64,000 bases of DNA, from assembly GCA_037043455.1 (NCBI GenBank), contig JAWPHD010005084.1:107278-171277 (forward strand). The letters run 5' to 3'. Below are positions 1 to 11,802 of this stretch, in pieces. The position numbers and the translations under genes are program-made. This stretch comes from Cyrtodaria siliqua (Eukaryota; Mollusca; Bivalvia; Adapedonta; Hiatellidae). The notes below the pieces were generated by a model that was not told where the DNA came from, ran no database searches, and was given only the letters and a program-made list of their open reading frames with translations. How positions within the stretch are numbered: position 1 is the stretch's first letter; each line of letters begins with the position of its first letter.

Positions 1-76
1 TACTATTTTCCTAGTCGGAGATTTTAAACAACGTGATAATCATAACATTTAAATTGATAAGTACAATACATATTAC

Positions 77-109
77 CAAGAAAAACATATTCTAGGACAT
101 TGTGATCAT
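77..109 (-). pseudogene. Leader exon (E1) of a fifth array gene, with a stop codon
   Basis: Homologous to the unit 4 leader exon at 54432-54464 and followed by a GT donor (reverse complement of 74-76). It begins ATG ATC ACA ATG and then reads TCC TAG, where unit 4 has TAC TGG, so the leader frame is closed after five codons. The rest of this gene would lie to the left of the window. It shows that the array continues beyond the window and that this member is probably broken, unless another leader is used. Confidence 0.55.
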
Positions 110-1286
110 TACTCCCGATGTATAACAGCCGCACGCTAACTATTTACCAAGCCTACTGAAGCGCTTTATCAAAGCAGAGCATTTATTTTTAGGTTGAAGT
201 ATACACATTCCAATTTTAATGTAGCAACAGGTAATGTACATTTAACTGATCTTAACGTGCCGCGAAGATTTATTTACCCTTGTTTAATATTAGACAATAT
301 GAAAATTGTGACAAGGATTACTATTAAAACATTTTAATTTGAAACTATCTTTTATTATTATTACATAGGGTTCTAGTATAAGTTAGTCAATCATTAGGGA
401 AAAGAGTATTGAAGAGTTGGTTTTGTGTAGCAACACATATGTTACACATGCACTTGAATATAGAGTGGGGAAGAATTATTGTTGACCTAGACAAAGCTTT
501 TCAATCTGTCTTATCTGTTCGTTTGTCAGGTAGTTATTTGAAACGGATGCATTAGTACATTTATGCGGATCACTGAGGTTCATTTAAGGATTGAATTCGA
601 TATTATTTCGTCTTTCAATGGTGTATGTTCGAATAATAATGTAAATTATACTTGTGTTCAAAATAATATTTCATAGATGCAATACGTGCTGTTGGAACAG
701 CGACGTTGCCAACAAAGCACGCTTTTTTTTTGTAGCAACTGACGACAATTAGCTCGAGAACGTTAAAGCAATTAACCCGCAAAATAATGGCAAATTTACG
801 CTACAAAACCGTTTATTAAAACTCTGTGGAGCTGTTCAAGTCATATAAGAATGTATATGTGCCTATTTAAAGTATATGTTATTTCATGGGTTATTAAAAT
901 ACCCGTGAATGAATATATGCGTAAAATGAATTATGAGTTGGTACCAGTCGAGTTAAGAGTTACCACGCAGTTTGTAATTATTAATAAATCTCAATCCGAA
1001 AACGTGTATGTATATATGTATATATATGTATATATATGTGTAATGTACTAGTATATGACTGCATTATAGATAGACAAAAGGGTGGGATGGTGGGAATTTG
1101 CAAAAATGTATGACGTTTGTATAACTGTCTGATGCTTTTTGAAAGTGTCATCTGGAGAGACTTGGGACGATAATTCGCATAACGGTTAAAGCGTTATATA
1201 TGCGTTTAGCGTGATAACGACAGTTACGTATACCTTAATAGATCATTATACTCGTATATTTACAGGTACCCTGGTAGAGATTAAGT
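110..1286. other. Duplicated 5' flank, no gene seen
   Basis: This stretch aligns along most of its length with 54465-56130, upstream of the unit 4 leader exon. The right copy has an extra ~480 bp (about 55513-55992). A TA/TATG-rich microsatellite lies at about 1005-1045. Part of it (about 765-850) also resembles 18060-18150, upstream of unit 1. I see no convincing coding region; promoter elements may lie here but none can be named. Confidence 0.5.
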
Positions 1287-3412
1287 TTACATAAAACATT
1301 TATTTATAAATAAATTTACATCTATGTATACCTTATAAAATACACTCATACAGTTACGCTTTGTTTGATCTGGGAAATCATAAACAAATGTATGGAAGTA
1401 CAAAATTGTAGTAGTGGCCGCGCCGATTCTAAAACTGTGTCTCTTATAGCGTTCTGTCTTACATCCAGCCAAATTTAATGACAATTTCAGTTACCTCTTG
1501 TGACTGAGTAATTATCCATAAAAGAGAAAAGAGGACCATCTTTAGGATTTCGAAGTTGGAAATAGTCCCATAATGCATGGACTGGTATAATTGAGTATCA
1601 GAAGTGTTTGCATGAATCAGAAGAACCCGTTATTTAGCTTTACTCTGTTTTTAATCTGTCATGGGAAGTTCAAACGCCGTTGGAAATTGCGAACGTGGTG
1701 CATGTAAACTGAATTTGATTGACAGATATATGGTGGGTCTACCAGCATGTGACGTAAATTCACCTACTCTGAGAAATGCATGGAAAGCGAGTAAATACAT
1801 CGCCTTGAGTAAAACCCGAGTGAAATATGACTTGTAGATGTATTTCAAAGAGATGACAAGATCCTTTAACATTGTTTTTGTAATGGATAACCTTGAAACA
1901 TACGTTGAACTCAAATTCTGGAAACCCTACATACATTTTTAACAGCAAAGTTCTGAGTCAGATCCGGAAATAAATTGACTTTGTGGAAATAACCAATGGC
2001 AGACGAGTAAGTAAAGACAGTTGCTGCTGCTAATTGTAAAGAGAAGCAATATGCCATAAACAAGACAGCATCCTCGATTGAAAAGGAAAGATCATCTCTG
2101 TTGTAACAGTTCGGCAGCTACTTCATTTAAATCAGTAGGCTCGCCTCCTCTACCGCCACCTTGAACAAGGAAAAAGCATCTCTGTTGTAACAGTTCGGCA
2201 GCTACTTCATTTAAATCAAATCAGTAGGCTCGCCTCCTCTACCGCCACCTGCTCAGCCACAAAAAGTAATAATAATTGCCGCTGTTAAGTGGAAACTGAA
2301 GCAATATGCTTAAAACAATGCAACATCCTCGATTAAATTAGGAAAGAGAACCTCTCCATTAAGGTAACTTCTAGAATATGCTGTATACACGTTAAGAGCC
2401 TTAACATATGCCCGGTGGCTGGATGATTGAAGAGCATATTGCAAAAGATCGGCAGGTATTTCATTCAAATCAGTAGGCTCGTCTCCTCTACCGCCACTAC
2501 TTCCGGTTTGTAAGGAAAAAGTTGGAAAAAAAGGAAGTCGTCGATCTGTAAAAGGGAAAGCCTATCAGATAGTACCTTGGAAACAGCAGGGACATGCAAT
2601 GCTTGAAAAAGGATGTTGTGTTTTATGGGTAGTATTACCATACGTCGTACAAAGGACATGATTGTCTTGTCTTTAGAGGTTTGTTTGTTTATGATATGCA
2701 CCACAACCAGGTTGTCAGTATGGAAACGCATATAATTGTTCTCTAATCTTCCGGCCCACAAATCCAGGGCTAGCACAATAGAAATCAAGCCTAGCCTCCA
2801 TTGTGTAAAGTTCATATGGTTTAACTATTCCCTTATATTGATAACCTTATCCATTGGCAGTCTGATTTCCATTGACATAGAGTCAATTTCTATACTTACA
2901 AATGATAAAGTAGTTCGTGGGAGAACTATTTGTTCCTGTATAATGGGTATACCAATGTCCTTGGCAAGATTTAGGAATTGCTCGATAGCCGCAGAAGCGA
3001 TGTCGTAATGTGGACCTCTTGAGCTGGTGAAAGCCTCAGTGAAATCTGGTACTGTATTATTTGTGCTACTTTGAACAGTTGTGTTGTCTTCAGTGGGTCC
3101 CACTGTAATGGCTACACCTGTTTTGGTAAGACCCACCGGAACTACTTCCATGGCCCGAAGTGTTGCCATCACACACTTGGTTATTGTCGGTACAATGACA
3201 GTCGCGAATGAGGTGAGCATCTCTTGGGATGGAACGTCATCCGATGGTGGTGTAATTGTCTGCATGGACTGTTCATTATGGTCTGTCAAAGACCTGGTCG
3301 TCAAGCGGCATTTAAAAAGAGGTTGTTTGCACATAGCTGTTAACTGTTGTGATGGACGGTCATCCGGTTCCATTGTATTTGAATGGCTCGCCTGCTGATT
3401 ACACCTTGTCAA
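1287..3412 (-). mobile_element. DIRS-like retroelement remnant (left copy)
   Basis: In minus-strand order: a low-complexity gag-like segment (about 3412-3020); a short RT end with the motif SIEIDSMSMEIRLPMDKV (about 2900-2830); an RNase H-like part with HTDNLVVVHIINKQTSKD (about 2720-2650); and tyrosine-recombinase pieces, including a core-binding segment (SIEDAVLFMAYCF), FLRVGEFT near 1760 and HSFRIGAATT near 1420. An RT/RNase H followed by a tyrosine recombinase is the DIRS arrangement. Frames are broken, most of the RT is missing, and the RNase H has lost about 190 bp relative to the right copy near 2780. It is inactive. Two copies of the 84-bp repeat lie at 2097-2250. Confidence 0.75.
2097..2250 (-). 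repeat. 84-bp repeat, about two copies
   Basis: Two tandem copies of the monomer that is massively amplified at 56871-61224. The second carries a small AAATC duplication. They sit inside the tyrosine-recombinase part of the DIRS remnant. A related single segment at 2455-2505 belongs to a first copy of the recombinase N-terminal region (reading frame with EPTDLNEIPADLLQ). The likely origin is therefore a partial internal duplication of that region. Confidence 0.8.
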
Positions 3413-4630
3413 CGACTTGGTCGTCTTGCGGCGTTTAGCAGGAGGTTATTTGTACATGACTGAAAACGATAGAATTGTTCAATTAACCTTATAAGATATA
3501 GCATTGTATGACTTATGTAATATGCTTATTGGTTTAAACATTAAGTATACACACATATATACATACACGCACGCATATGTATATAATGTATATCCACAAC
3601 CCTTGTACACGTGAAAACAGTATTCGTGTGTTATGAATTAAAAGACATGCACTGCATACACATTTTCGTAATATGAATTATAAAGTTATTCTCGACTATC
3701 AGTTTGGCATCATAACTTAGTTAATAGATGCAATTATCTAACATTGTACGTGTTAATTAAATATGCTACCAACACATACACAAACTGCTATTAATTGTTA
3801 TACCCCTATAAAAATTACGGTAACCAATCCAAATGTCTTATCAATCTGTTCTATGTTGGATACTGCTATCACACGCATTTAAATGTCAGTTATACTTATG
3901 ACGCAAACCAACTGTTCTGTGCTGACAGGTTATAATTACCTCATAGATGTATACATAATACATATCATATAACCATGACTAAAACACTTGTTTTATATTC
4001 GTGGGATATAGTTAGCTCTACCGTTCACTTAACAGTGTTTTGTAAAATGGTGTAGATAAATTCAACAATCGAAATATAATATACATGTAACTATAACCTA
4101 TAACATTTAAACCGAGCTTGTAGGATATATCTGTCCCATATAGGCTGTGAGCTAGTAGGAGAACCCCCCCCCCCCCCCCACCCACAGTTATGTAAGTTAA
4201 AGTTTATGTTACAGATTCCGGCGAATTTTGACAAAAATACACATTTTTCGCCCCAAAATTAAGGCATATCCAAACATCATGCTGTTTATGCGCATTGTTT
4301 ATTCTGGGAAGTAAGTAACAAACAACTAGTGGGTGTAGTGTCGATATATGCCACAAAGTGACTTTTTATTCACAAGGGTGTGAATATGTTTAAAGTTCAA
4401 TTAGTAGACATGTAATATTGCATGAAACATTGTAATATTATGTAACACATATTAATTTCCTTTAATTGCATAATGAAACTGATATAGAATAAAGCACTAT
4501 ATAATTAGATGTACTAAATATTATTATGCAATATTAAGTAATCTAAGTTGTTACACGATTTGTCGTTAATTGGAAATAACTGTTTATTATATTAAAAACA
4601 TTAATGGTGTTTATATAATCTTTAATTAGC
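3413..4630. other. Duplicated flank without genes
   Basis: From 3413 to about 4180 the sequence matches 62540-63395, ending in a run of 16 C at 4164-4179 (the right copy also ends in a C-rich run). Beyond that the two flanks diverge. The remainder is AT-rich, with no ORF or motif that I can support. Confidence 0.5.
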
Positions 4631-4683
4631 TATGGCGATTTTCGCCACTCTCATCAGACAATTTGACTGATGAAATCGCCATA
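4631..4683. repeat. Two-part perfect hairpin
   Basis: An 11-bp outer arm TATGGCGATTT (4631-4641) pairs perfectly with AAATCGCCATA (4673-4683). Inside it TCATCAG (4651-4657) pairs with CTGATGA (4667-4673). It lies in AT-rich intergenic DNA and has no assigned function. Confidence 0.6.
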
Positions 4684-5339
4684 AGAAAGGGAAAGAAACA
4701 AAAACAAAACGAATGACCTTGGCATATATCGAACACGAAACAACAAAAAGAAAACAAACCAATTAATTAAGCGTATTTTATGCTGATGTTTTAGCGAAAT
4801 GCACATTATACCTTAACGCGTCTGAACGATCGTACATGAACACATGGTGCGATTCTGACATAAATGTACACGTGAATAACGAATAATTCATATATATTAA
4901 ATCACTAAGCAAAAACTAATTCATATTCGTTGAACCTCTCGTAAAGTGATATTCCGTCGAATGTACGATTTCAAAATGTCTCTTTCAAGAAGACCCTTGG
5001 AAACGGCCGGACAAGACACATACGAAATATATGTATATCCATGTAGTTTATAAACACGAACGACCCTACATGAACACATGGTAAGGTCACTCCCCGTGTG
5101 TACGAATACAACCCCACATGAACCCATGGTGGGGTCAATATTTGATAATGAGTCTAGTTTGAATGCAAACCGCTCACAAGTAATCAGTGAAATGAACGCA
5201 TGGATGTTCCGTGTTATCTTTATCTGTAATGTTGAGCGACTATGTAATGAAGGCCGTGAACCCTCTGGCCTCTATTTATTGATGTATGTATTTGACCGCA
5301 ACTGCGCGTCGCACACGTTGTAAATAGCTCCACCGCCGA

Positions 5340-5770
5340 CTTGTTTGGGACTTTTTTCTACTTAATCACTGTACCTTACCTTGCCCAAAGAGGTTACAAT
5401 ATTTCTTTTTTCTGTTGTATTAGATAAATTTCTAATTTTTAGTTAAATATTCCCAATGTATTACATAAATCAGCGATTTCATTCAATTTTTTAACATTTT
5501 TACCCAAAATCTCAATATTTAAGTATCGGATCCATAAATTATATGGTGGGACATGTATAGATGCGTTCCGAGAAAGATTCAATCAATTCAAATTGGTTCT
5601 AATATATTCCATTCATTTTCTAAAAAATAATTCCAGATTTCGTCGATTTTCGTCTGAAAACGCAGTGTTTTCCCCCAAAACTCACTAAAGCCCCAACGCT
5701 CAGATGGCACACATGTCTCATTTTGAAACTTAATGTATGTTCTTTCAGAAAATCATACCCTACAAAATTT
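5340..5770 (-). repeat. Dispersed repeat, inverted relative to 63404-63800
   Basis: The reverse complement of this stretch matches 63404-63800 closely, including the start GTAGGGTATGATTTTCT and the end near AAGTAGAAAAAAGTCCC. This copy has an extra ~25 bp relative to the right one, so the reading frame that is open on the right is not preserved here. It is treated as a repeat, not a gene. Confidence 0.6.
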
Positions 5771-5805
5771 CCCCTGGGGGGTGGGGGAGTTGGGTCTACA
5801 GCCAG

Positions 5806-6350
5806 CTTAAGAACTAATATACTTAAATGTCATATATCTATGACCTAAACTACTTACTTGTGGGATATAGCTGTCCCATTTACATGTCATATAGCTATGA
5901 CATAAACTACTTGTTTGTGGGATGTAGTTATTCCATTTACATTTGATATAGCTATGATCTAACTCACTTTTTTGTGGGATATAGTTATTCCATTTACATG
6001 TGATATAGCTATGATCGAACACACTTTTTTGTGGGACATGTCATATAGCTATGACATAAACTACTTGCTTATAGAATATAACTATCCCACTTACATGTCA
6101 TATAGCTTTGACCTAAAATACTCGTTTGTGGGATATAGCTATCCCATGTACATGTCATTTAGCTAAGATCTAAACTATTTGTTTGTGCGATATAACTATC
6201 CCATTTAACATGCCATATAGCTATGACCTGAAATATTTGTTTGTGGGATATAGGCATCCCATTAACATGTCATATAGAACTGAACTAAAGTACCAGTTTG
6301 TAGGATATAGCAATCCCATTTATGTACACGTCATATATGACCTAAAATAC
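5806..6350. repeat. Degenerate ~57-bp minisatellite
   Basis: About nine to ten diverged copies of a monomer built around TGTGGGATATAGCTATCCCA and ACATGTCATATAGCTATGAC. The inner GGGATATAGCTATCCC is itself palindromic. Short frames on either strand here (for example repeats of HSYITCKWNNYIPQ) are products of the repetition. It ends about 250 bp downstream of the unit 1 stop codon. Confidence 0.8.
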
Positions 6351-6601
6351 TTGTTTACTCAGTTTCAATAACTATAGACCTTACAGTCGTATGTAAGAAA
6401 GGGTACACTATTATGATCAAACAATTTTAAGTTCAGATCCAGAGGTCTAAGTTGTTTGAACTGATTTATAATACATGTATTGCTTTGTTAGCCTTTTCTA
6501 AATTCATTAATCATGATCGTCGTCTGTAGCGGTTATGTAGACTTGTAAAAAATCCGCACTTTTACAGACGCGAACGTTGCGCAATCTGGAGAATTCTGGC
6601 C

Positions 6602-7158
6602 TTAACACGTTTTCTTGCGGAACGCATGACTTTTATCCTTTAAGAAATCTCGGGCCCTATACATTTTCTGGCGGACTTTATAGGTGGAGAATTTAACAAT
6701 AATGTCTCTTGGTTTGCCAGAAACCACTTTGCCTACACGGTGCGACAGGACAATATCGTCGACGGTGAGAGTGATATTAATATCCTTGGCAATGTCTATA
6801 ATGATACGATCGGTGATTTCGTCAGGTGACTCTGTAATACCGGCAACACGCAAGCAGTTACGGCGACTATATTGCTTCGCAGCAGCTTGTTGAAGACGTT
6901 CTACGCTTGCCTTCAGTGACGCTACCTCAGATTCCAACTGTAGTATACGTTTACCATGCCCTTCGGAAAAACAACCGTCAACTATACATTTACCTAATGT
7001 GTTCATTTGAGACTCGATTGTTGAGTCCAATATCTGGGCTTTTGTAACTAAGTCTCCTTCATCTGGGGATATGTGCTCAGCATCAGAAAGTGTCCCGATA
7101 GTGCCTATGTCAGTGTTAGTCTCAGGCGAATGCATAGTCGGTGATGCGGTAGGGTAAG
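6602..7158 (-). CDS. Unit 1 exon 5: linker, coiled coil and LINE ORF1-type RRM domain
   Basis: The acceptor CATATTTCAG is followed by YPTASPTMHSPETNTD, an acidic linker, a heptad stretch (ILQLESEVASLKASVERLQQ), then YSRRNCLRVAGI, IAKDINITLTVDDI, SHRVGK and KPRDIIVKFSTYKVRQKMY. These are hallmarks of the ORF1 protein of L1/Tx1-like LINEs. It stops at RKKTC, before the usual ORF1 C-terminal domain. All four array copies stop at the corresponding point. Confidence 0.7.
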
Positions 7159-10100
7159 CTGAAATATGACCAAGCGTATTTATATAAAATGTTTTTTGAT
7201 AAACGGTTTTGAAGAGTAATTTTGGTTGTTTTTTTATAGATATATATGTTTAGCGCCCACTATTAATATATATGTTATTGGCGCATATTGAAAGGTCAAC
7301 TTGTAATATGCTTATTAACACTTTAATTATAAGTATGATGTCACATATGAATATAAAATTCGATTCAACTTCACCTGCTGATAATTGGTTGACATCAGTC
7401 GGAGTCGAAGGAGTGTCCGTGTCGAGATATGACTCTGGCAAGTCCACAGTTTGTAATATGGTAGGGCAGTCTGCAAAAGTGACGAATCGGGAATTATAAA
7501 AGAAATGATGTAATAATCATTCTTATAACATATTGATAAGCATATGCAAATTATCCAACTCGCTTAATACATTTAATATTAAACAGGCACTCATTTACGA
7601 GTATAACTATCCAACGGTTACGGAATTTGACGGAAATCGACGAGGCAATACCGATGCACGCCGAACTGAACGGAAACGACCGAACGATGATTCGGCCTTC
7701 ATTCGCATATGTATTACACTAGTGCATTATGATTAATAACTATGGCTTTATTACCCTCCCACACCGCAAGTTATCAGTATATCTGACGAATACATATTTT
7801 TAATTGGGACCAGCATTACGCTTATACGTTGTCGAGGTACGTAAGAATTGTTGTTCCGCACTCGAATAATAAAACATAGGCCCAGTTTTCCGTATACACA
7901 AATACACGCACATGATTGTAATTGATTATAATATTTCTGAGGAACACACACTCGAGTTCTTTAGGGCTATTCTATTAAAACATACTCGGACCACAGGAAG
8001 GCAGTGTATTAAACATCTATGGGTGAACCATATTTTCTGATATTTTGTCCTTTAAAGTAGCTATCCATCAACAGGTACATTTTACAACAGTTGTTTCACG
8101 TTCTTAACCTACTGACAACAAGTTATATATACAACTTACATAGTTTGAAAATCCAAACTATGTTTGAGAGCATATTTGTGTTTTACTTATATTGCCTATT
8201 GATGATGCCTTGTTAGTTAGAGATTATATCATGGCGGGGATTGCTTTATTTACACTGTCCTGTTTTAATAGGATGACAGTAGGGTAAGTGTGAGGTTTGG
8301 TGCACCCTAGAACCGATTTAAAATCCCCAGTGGCCTACTTTGTCACTGCCCGTTCCAAGGCGGTAGCCCTATTGTCAACCCTTTTGTGTTTGTGATGTCG
8401 TTTGCATTTATTATTACTTTTGCCTTCTTGTTTGTCTGTTTGCGTGTTTGTTTCTGTGTTTTGAGGTTGACTGTCCTTCTTGAATGCTACTTTCCCTGTC
8501 CGATCTTTTTATATCTCTTTCTATAGACGCAATATAAACGGCTTCAGAGATATTTTAAGGATCCATGAATATAAACCTATACTTTTAATCATAGCATATG
8601 CATTATATATATACCTATAATTTTGACAAACGTTTTTAGTGTAATTCTGCCTTTATTTGGCTGGTTAGTTTATTTAAATTCAATTTTGCATGTGAATTTG
8701 CATGGATGGATGGATGTTCAATTTCAAAATCGCCTTCCTAGAGTCCCATTTATGTTTAAATGGAACAGCCTCTACCTGCATTCTCGTTGAATTTCATTCC
8801 GACTGGATATCCATAGGCTTTACTTGAAGAATAGAGTGAATATAGTATCACACCAAACGCGATCCTCCCAACGTGGCTAAGTGTGTGCAGACCAGGCTCG
8901 ACGTTTATGTATACGACCTTTTGGTTAGAGTTTCTCACAGTGTCAGATTCAATGTTGATTATGTGGATAATTGGCTGATTGTCAAGGATAAGGCCGGTGA
9001 ATTCGTCATAGGGTATCGTTATAGCTAATCTGTTAGACGGGACTCCATCAGGCACATATACTGTGTACTCGTTCAGAAATTGGTCAACTGCCGGAATCGG
9101 TGTCATGAAAACAGGATTATAGGAATCGCTACGATATTTGAAAACAGTTATCTTTATTTTCTTATCTGATGTTAGTAGCATTGCATTCCTGGTCTCCAAT
9201 TCAAAGAATATACCCCGATAAATATGCATCTGTCCAGTTAGATATTGAGAATCAGCGTACGTTATATGAGCATCAGTTTCAGTGGCAAGCACACGCACTG
9301 TTGACCTGCCAGATTGCACTTGTGACCTGTCATAACGAAATGAAGGAATAACAAAATGTGTCGCTCCATGAACAGAAGGCAGGACTTGTTTAATCAGTAA
9401 ATGTTCCTTACTATATGTTTTCATGTTTGCTGGAATAAGACCAAAATATACTGCAATCGGGTTATTGCTAGTTATTTTCATCCCACTTAAGTCTTTAAGA
9501 CCTTGGAATTGAAATGTTTCAAACATATTAAGCGTTACATCTATATCACGATTTAAAACGTATCCTCTGAGAGAAATGTTGGTCGAATTTAGAGACGATA
9601 GTATTAAAATCTGGTTGATGCTTCTATACTCAGTGTTTGCAGGTGAAACTGACGAAATCATATATTCTGTCGATAAGGCATCGGTAGGAAAGACTACTGA
9701 TCGTGCAATGTGTTTGACCGAATCAGATTTACTTGTTGTGTGATAGGAAACTACGATTGATATTTCCTGATCAGACGTTATAACAATGCTTCTTCCGGTT
9801 TGCCTCCCGTTCGCTACGGTATGCATGAATGATGAATTGAACGCTATTTCCTTTGAGCCTTCGATGACGTAGTCAACGCCTTCTGTGGTAGAATCTGTGT
9901 TGACAGAATGGGAGACAGTTACCACAGCCTGTGATGACTCAGTGGTTGTTATGATAATTGAGGGAATGACGGCAGATATTTCATCGCCATATGGTTCTAG
10001 GGTCTCCATGTGTGTAACGTTCATGAAGGCCAACATGAACTGCTTTCCTGTAGACGCTGAAAACGAAGAAATTATTAACAGTTTCTACAAACAGAACGGC

Positions 10101-11766
10101 ATAATATAACCTAACAATAATATTAACAGTTTCTACAGAACGGCAATATATAATTTAACAGATCGGACAAAATCACTAACAAAAATGAGAACAATGGTTG
10201 AAATACTGAGATGACAAACTATGCCATAGATTAAGATATAAACATTGTATGTACCATCTTATCATGTATTTAAAGATGTTTACATAATACTTTAAATGGT
10301 GCTAACTCATGAATATGAATAAGTTACAGGGTGAGGTAATTGCAATTGACGACCATCAAATAGTCGGTATATAAAACAGAGAAATCGCTTCGTAAGACTA
10401 CACGGTATCTTGCTATGCAGATAAATACGACTTTCGTATACTGGTATAATGTTCACTACTTGATGTCTATAAGGCAAATAATGCTATTCATTGTAATCGC
10501 TTAAATACCTTAATTCGCCAAGAGACGATGAAGGTGAAATTTCAAATAAAGAGAATCGCGATTAAAGTATAGGTTTGTAACTTTAAGGTAAACCTGCTTT
10601 TGTGCTCACGGCAACTTTTTTCTGCATGCTAGTGTAGGCAACGAACCTACAGTAGTATATATTGGTATGTAGCCGATATATATTTTATGTACAATATACT
10701 GTTGTTAATCCAATGGTACATGGCTACGTAAGACCTTTCCTTTCGGAAAAAAAGACTAAAACAACACTTACTACAGCAAATAGTATTCATGCAAATTCTC
10801 ATTATTGACAAAGAAAAGTTTGGCTCAGGCATGAAGAATGCACAATTTTGCAAACTCTTTACGTTAAATACAGTACTGAAATGGCTTAATTGCTCGAAGA
10901 GAAACTTCAACATTTATGAATTTCTTGTTACAGTTCTTGTGTACTGTGATTAAAACGTCTACATCATCACAGTTGTGTCCTTTCTCTAACTAACTGCAAC
11001 ATATTTTTTATAAAACATCTTTTCTTTAGAATAGTATGTAGAATTAAGTGTGCAGTACCCGAGTTACGTTTCTTTTTCGCTTCAGTATATATAACATATA
11101 AGAGTGTTTGATGTACATATACGGGTAATTCATTTATAGCAAGAATGGTAAACTTATATAAAACACTCACATTTTGGACACATATGGCCTCCTGCGGAAT
11201 TGACCATTATTGACAGAATAACCTAAAATGTATAAAATATACTTCTTTAAACATTCAGAGCTGATAGACATCCATTTTAGCTTATGTATGAACTACCACA
11301 TATATGGATATGTGTTAACCCCTTCCAAAAAACGTAAACATATGTGTCTCACTGCAATTCAGAACATGCGCAGGCTTGTGACTAAGCCTTGAATATAAAT
11401 TCATTTAAGATACATAACTTGGAGGCAACCTAGAAGCAGTATGTCATTCCAAACACCAATAACACTTAGATAATGTGTTCAGTTTCATATTTAATGTGCA
11501 TTTCCCAGTGGTCCCTTCACTTTAATTTTAATATAATAAATTCGTATGGATCAATAATTCAATTGAATCGGCTGTTTGACACATTATATATAGTTTATGT
11601 AAAGCCGCCCATGAGAAGGTGTGTGTTTTGGGTGGCCGTGAGGAGAGAGAGAATATATAGACAACTTGCCATACTCGTACTAAGGAATATATACACATCG
11701 ACGGACAAGGCTAAAGGCACGTGCTTGCCCTAGACGCACACTGACGTAACTCAGTGGCACCGGTAA

Positions 11767-11802
<36 letters not shown>

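Noticed and set aside
2736..3398. Plus-strand frames over the DIRS remnant, repeated at 62221-62538
   Set aside because: Antisense to recognisable RT and gag-like sequence of the element; repetition is due to the segmental duplication.
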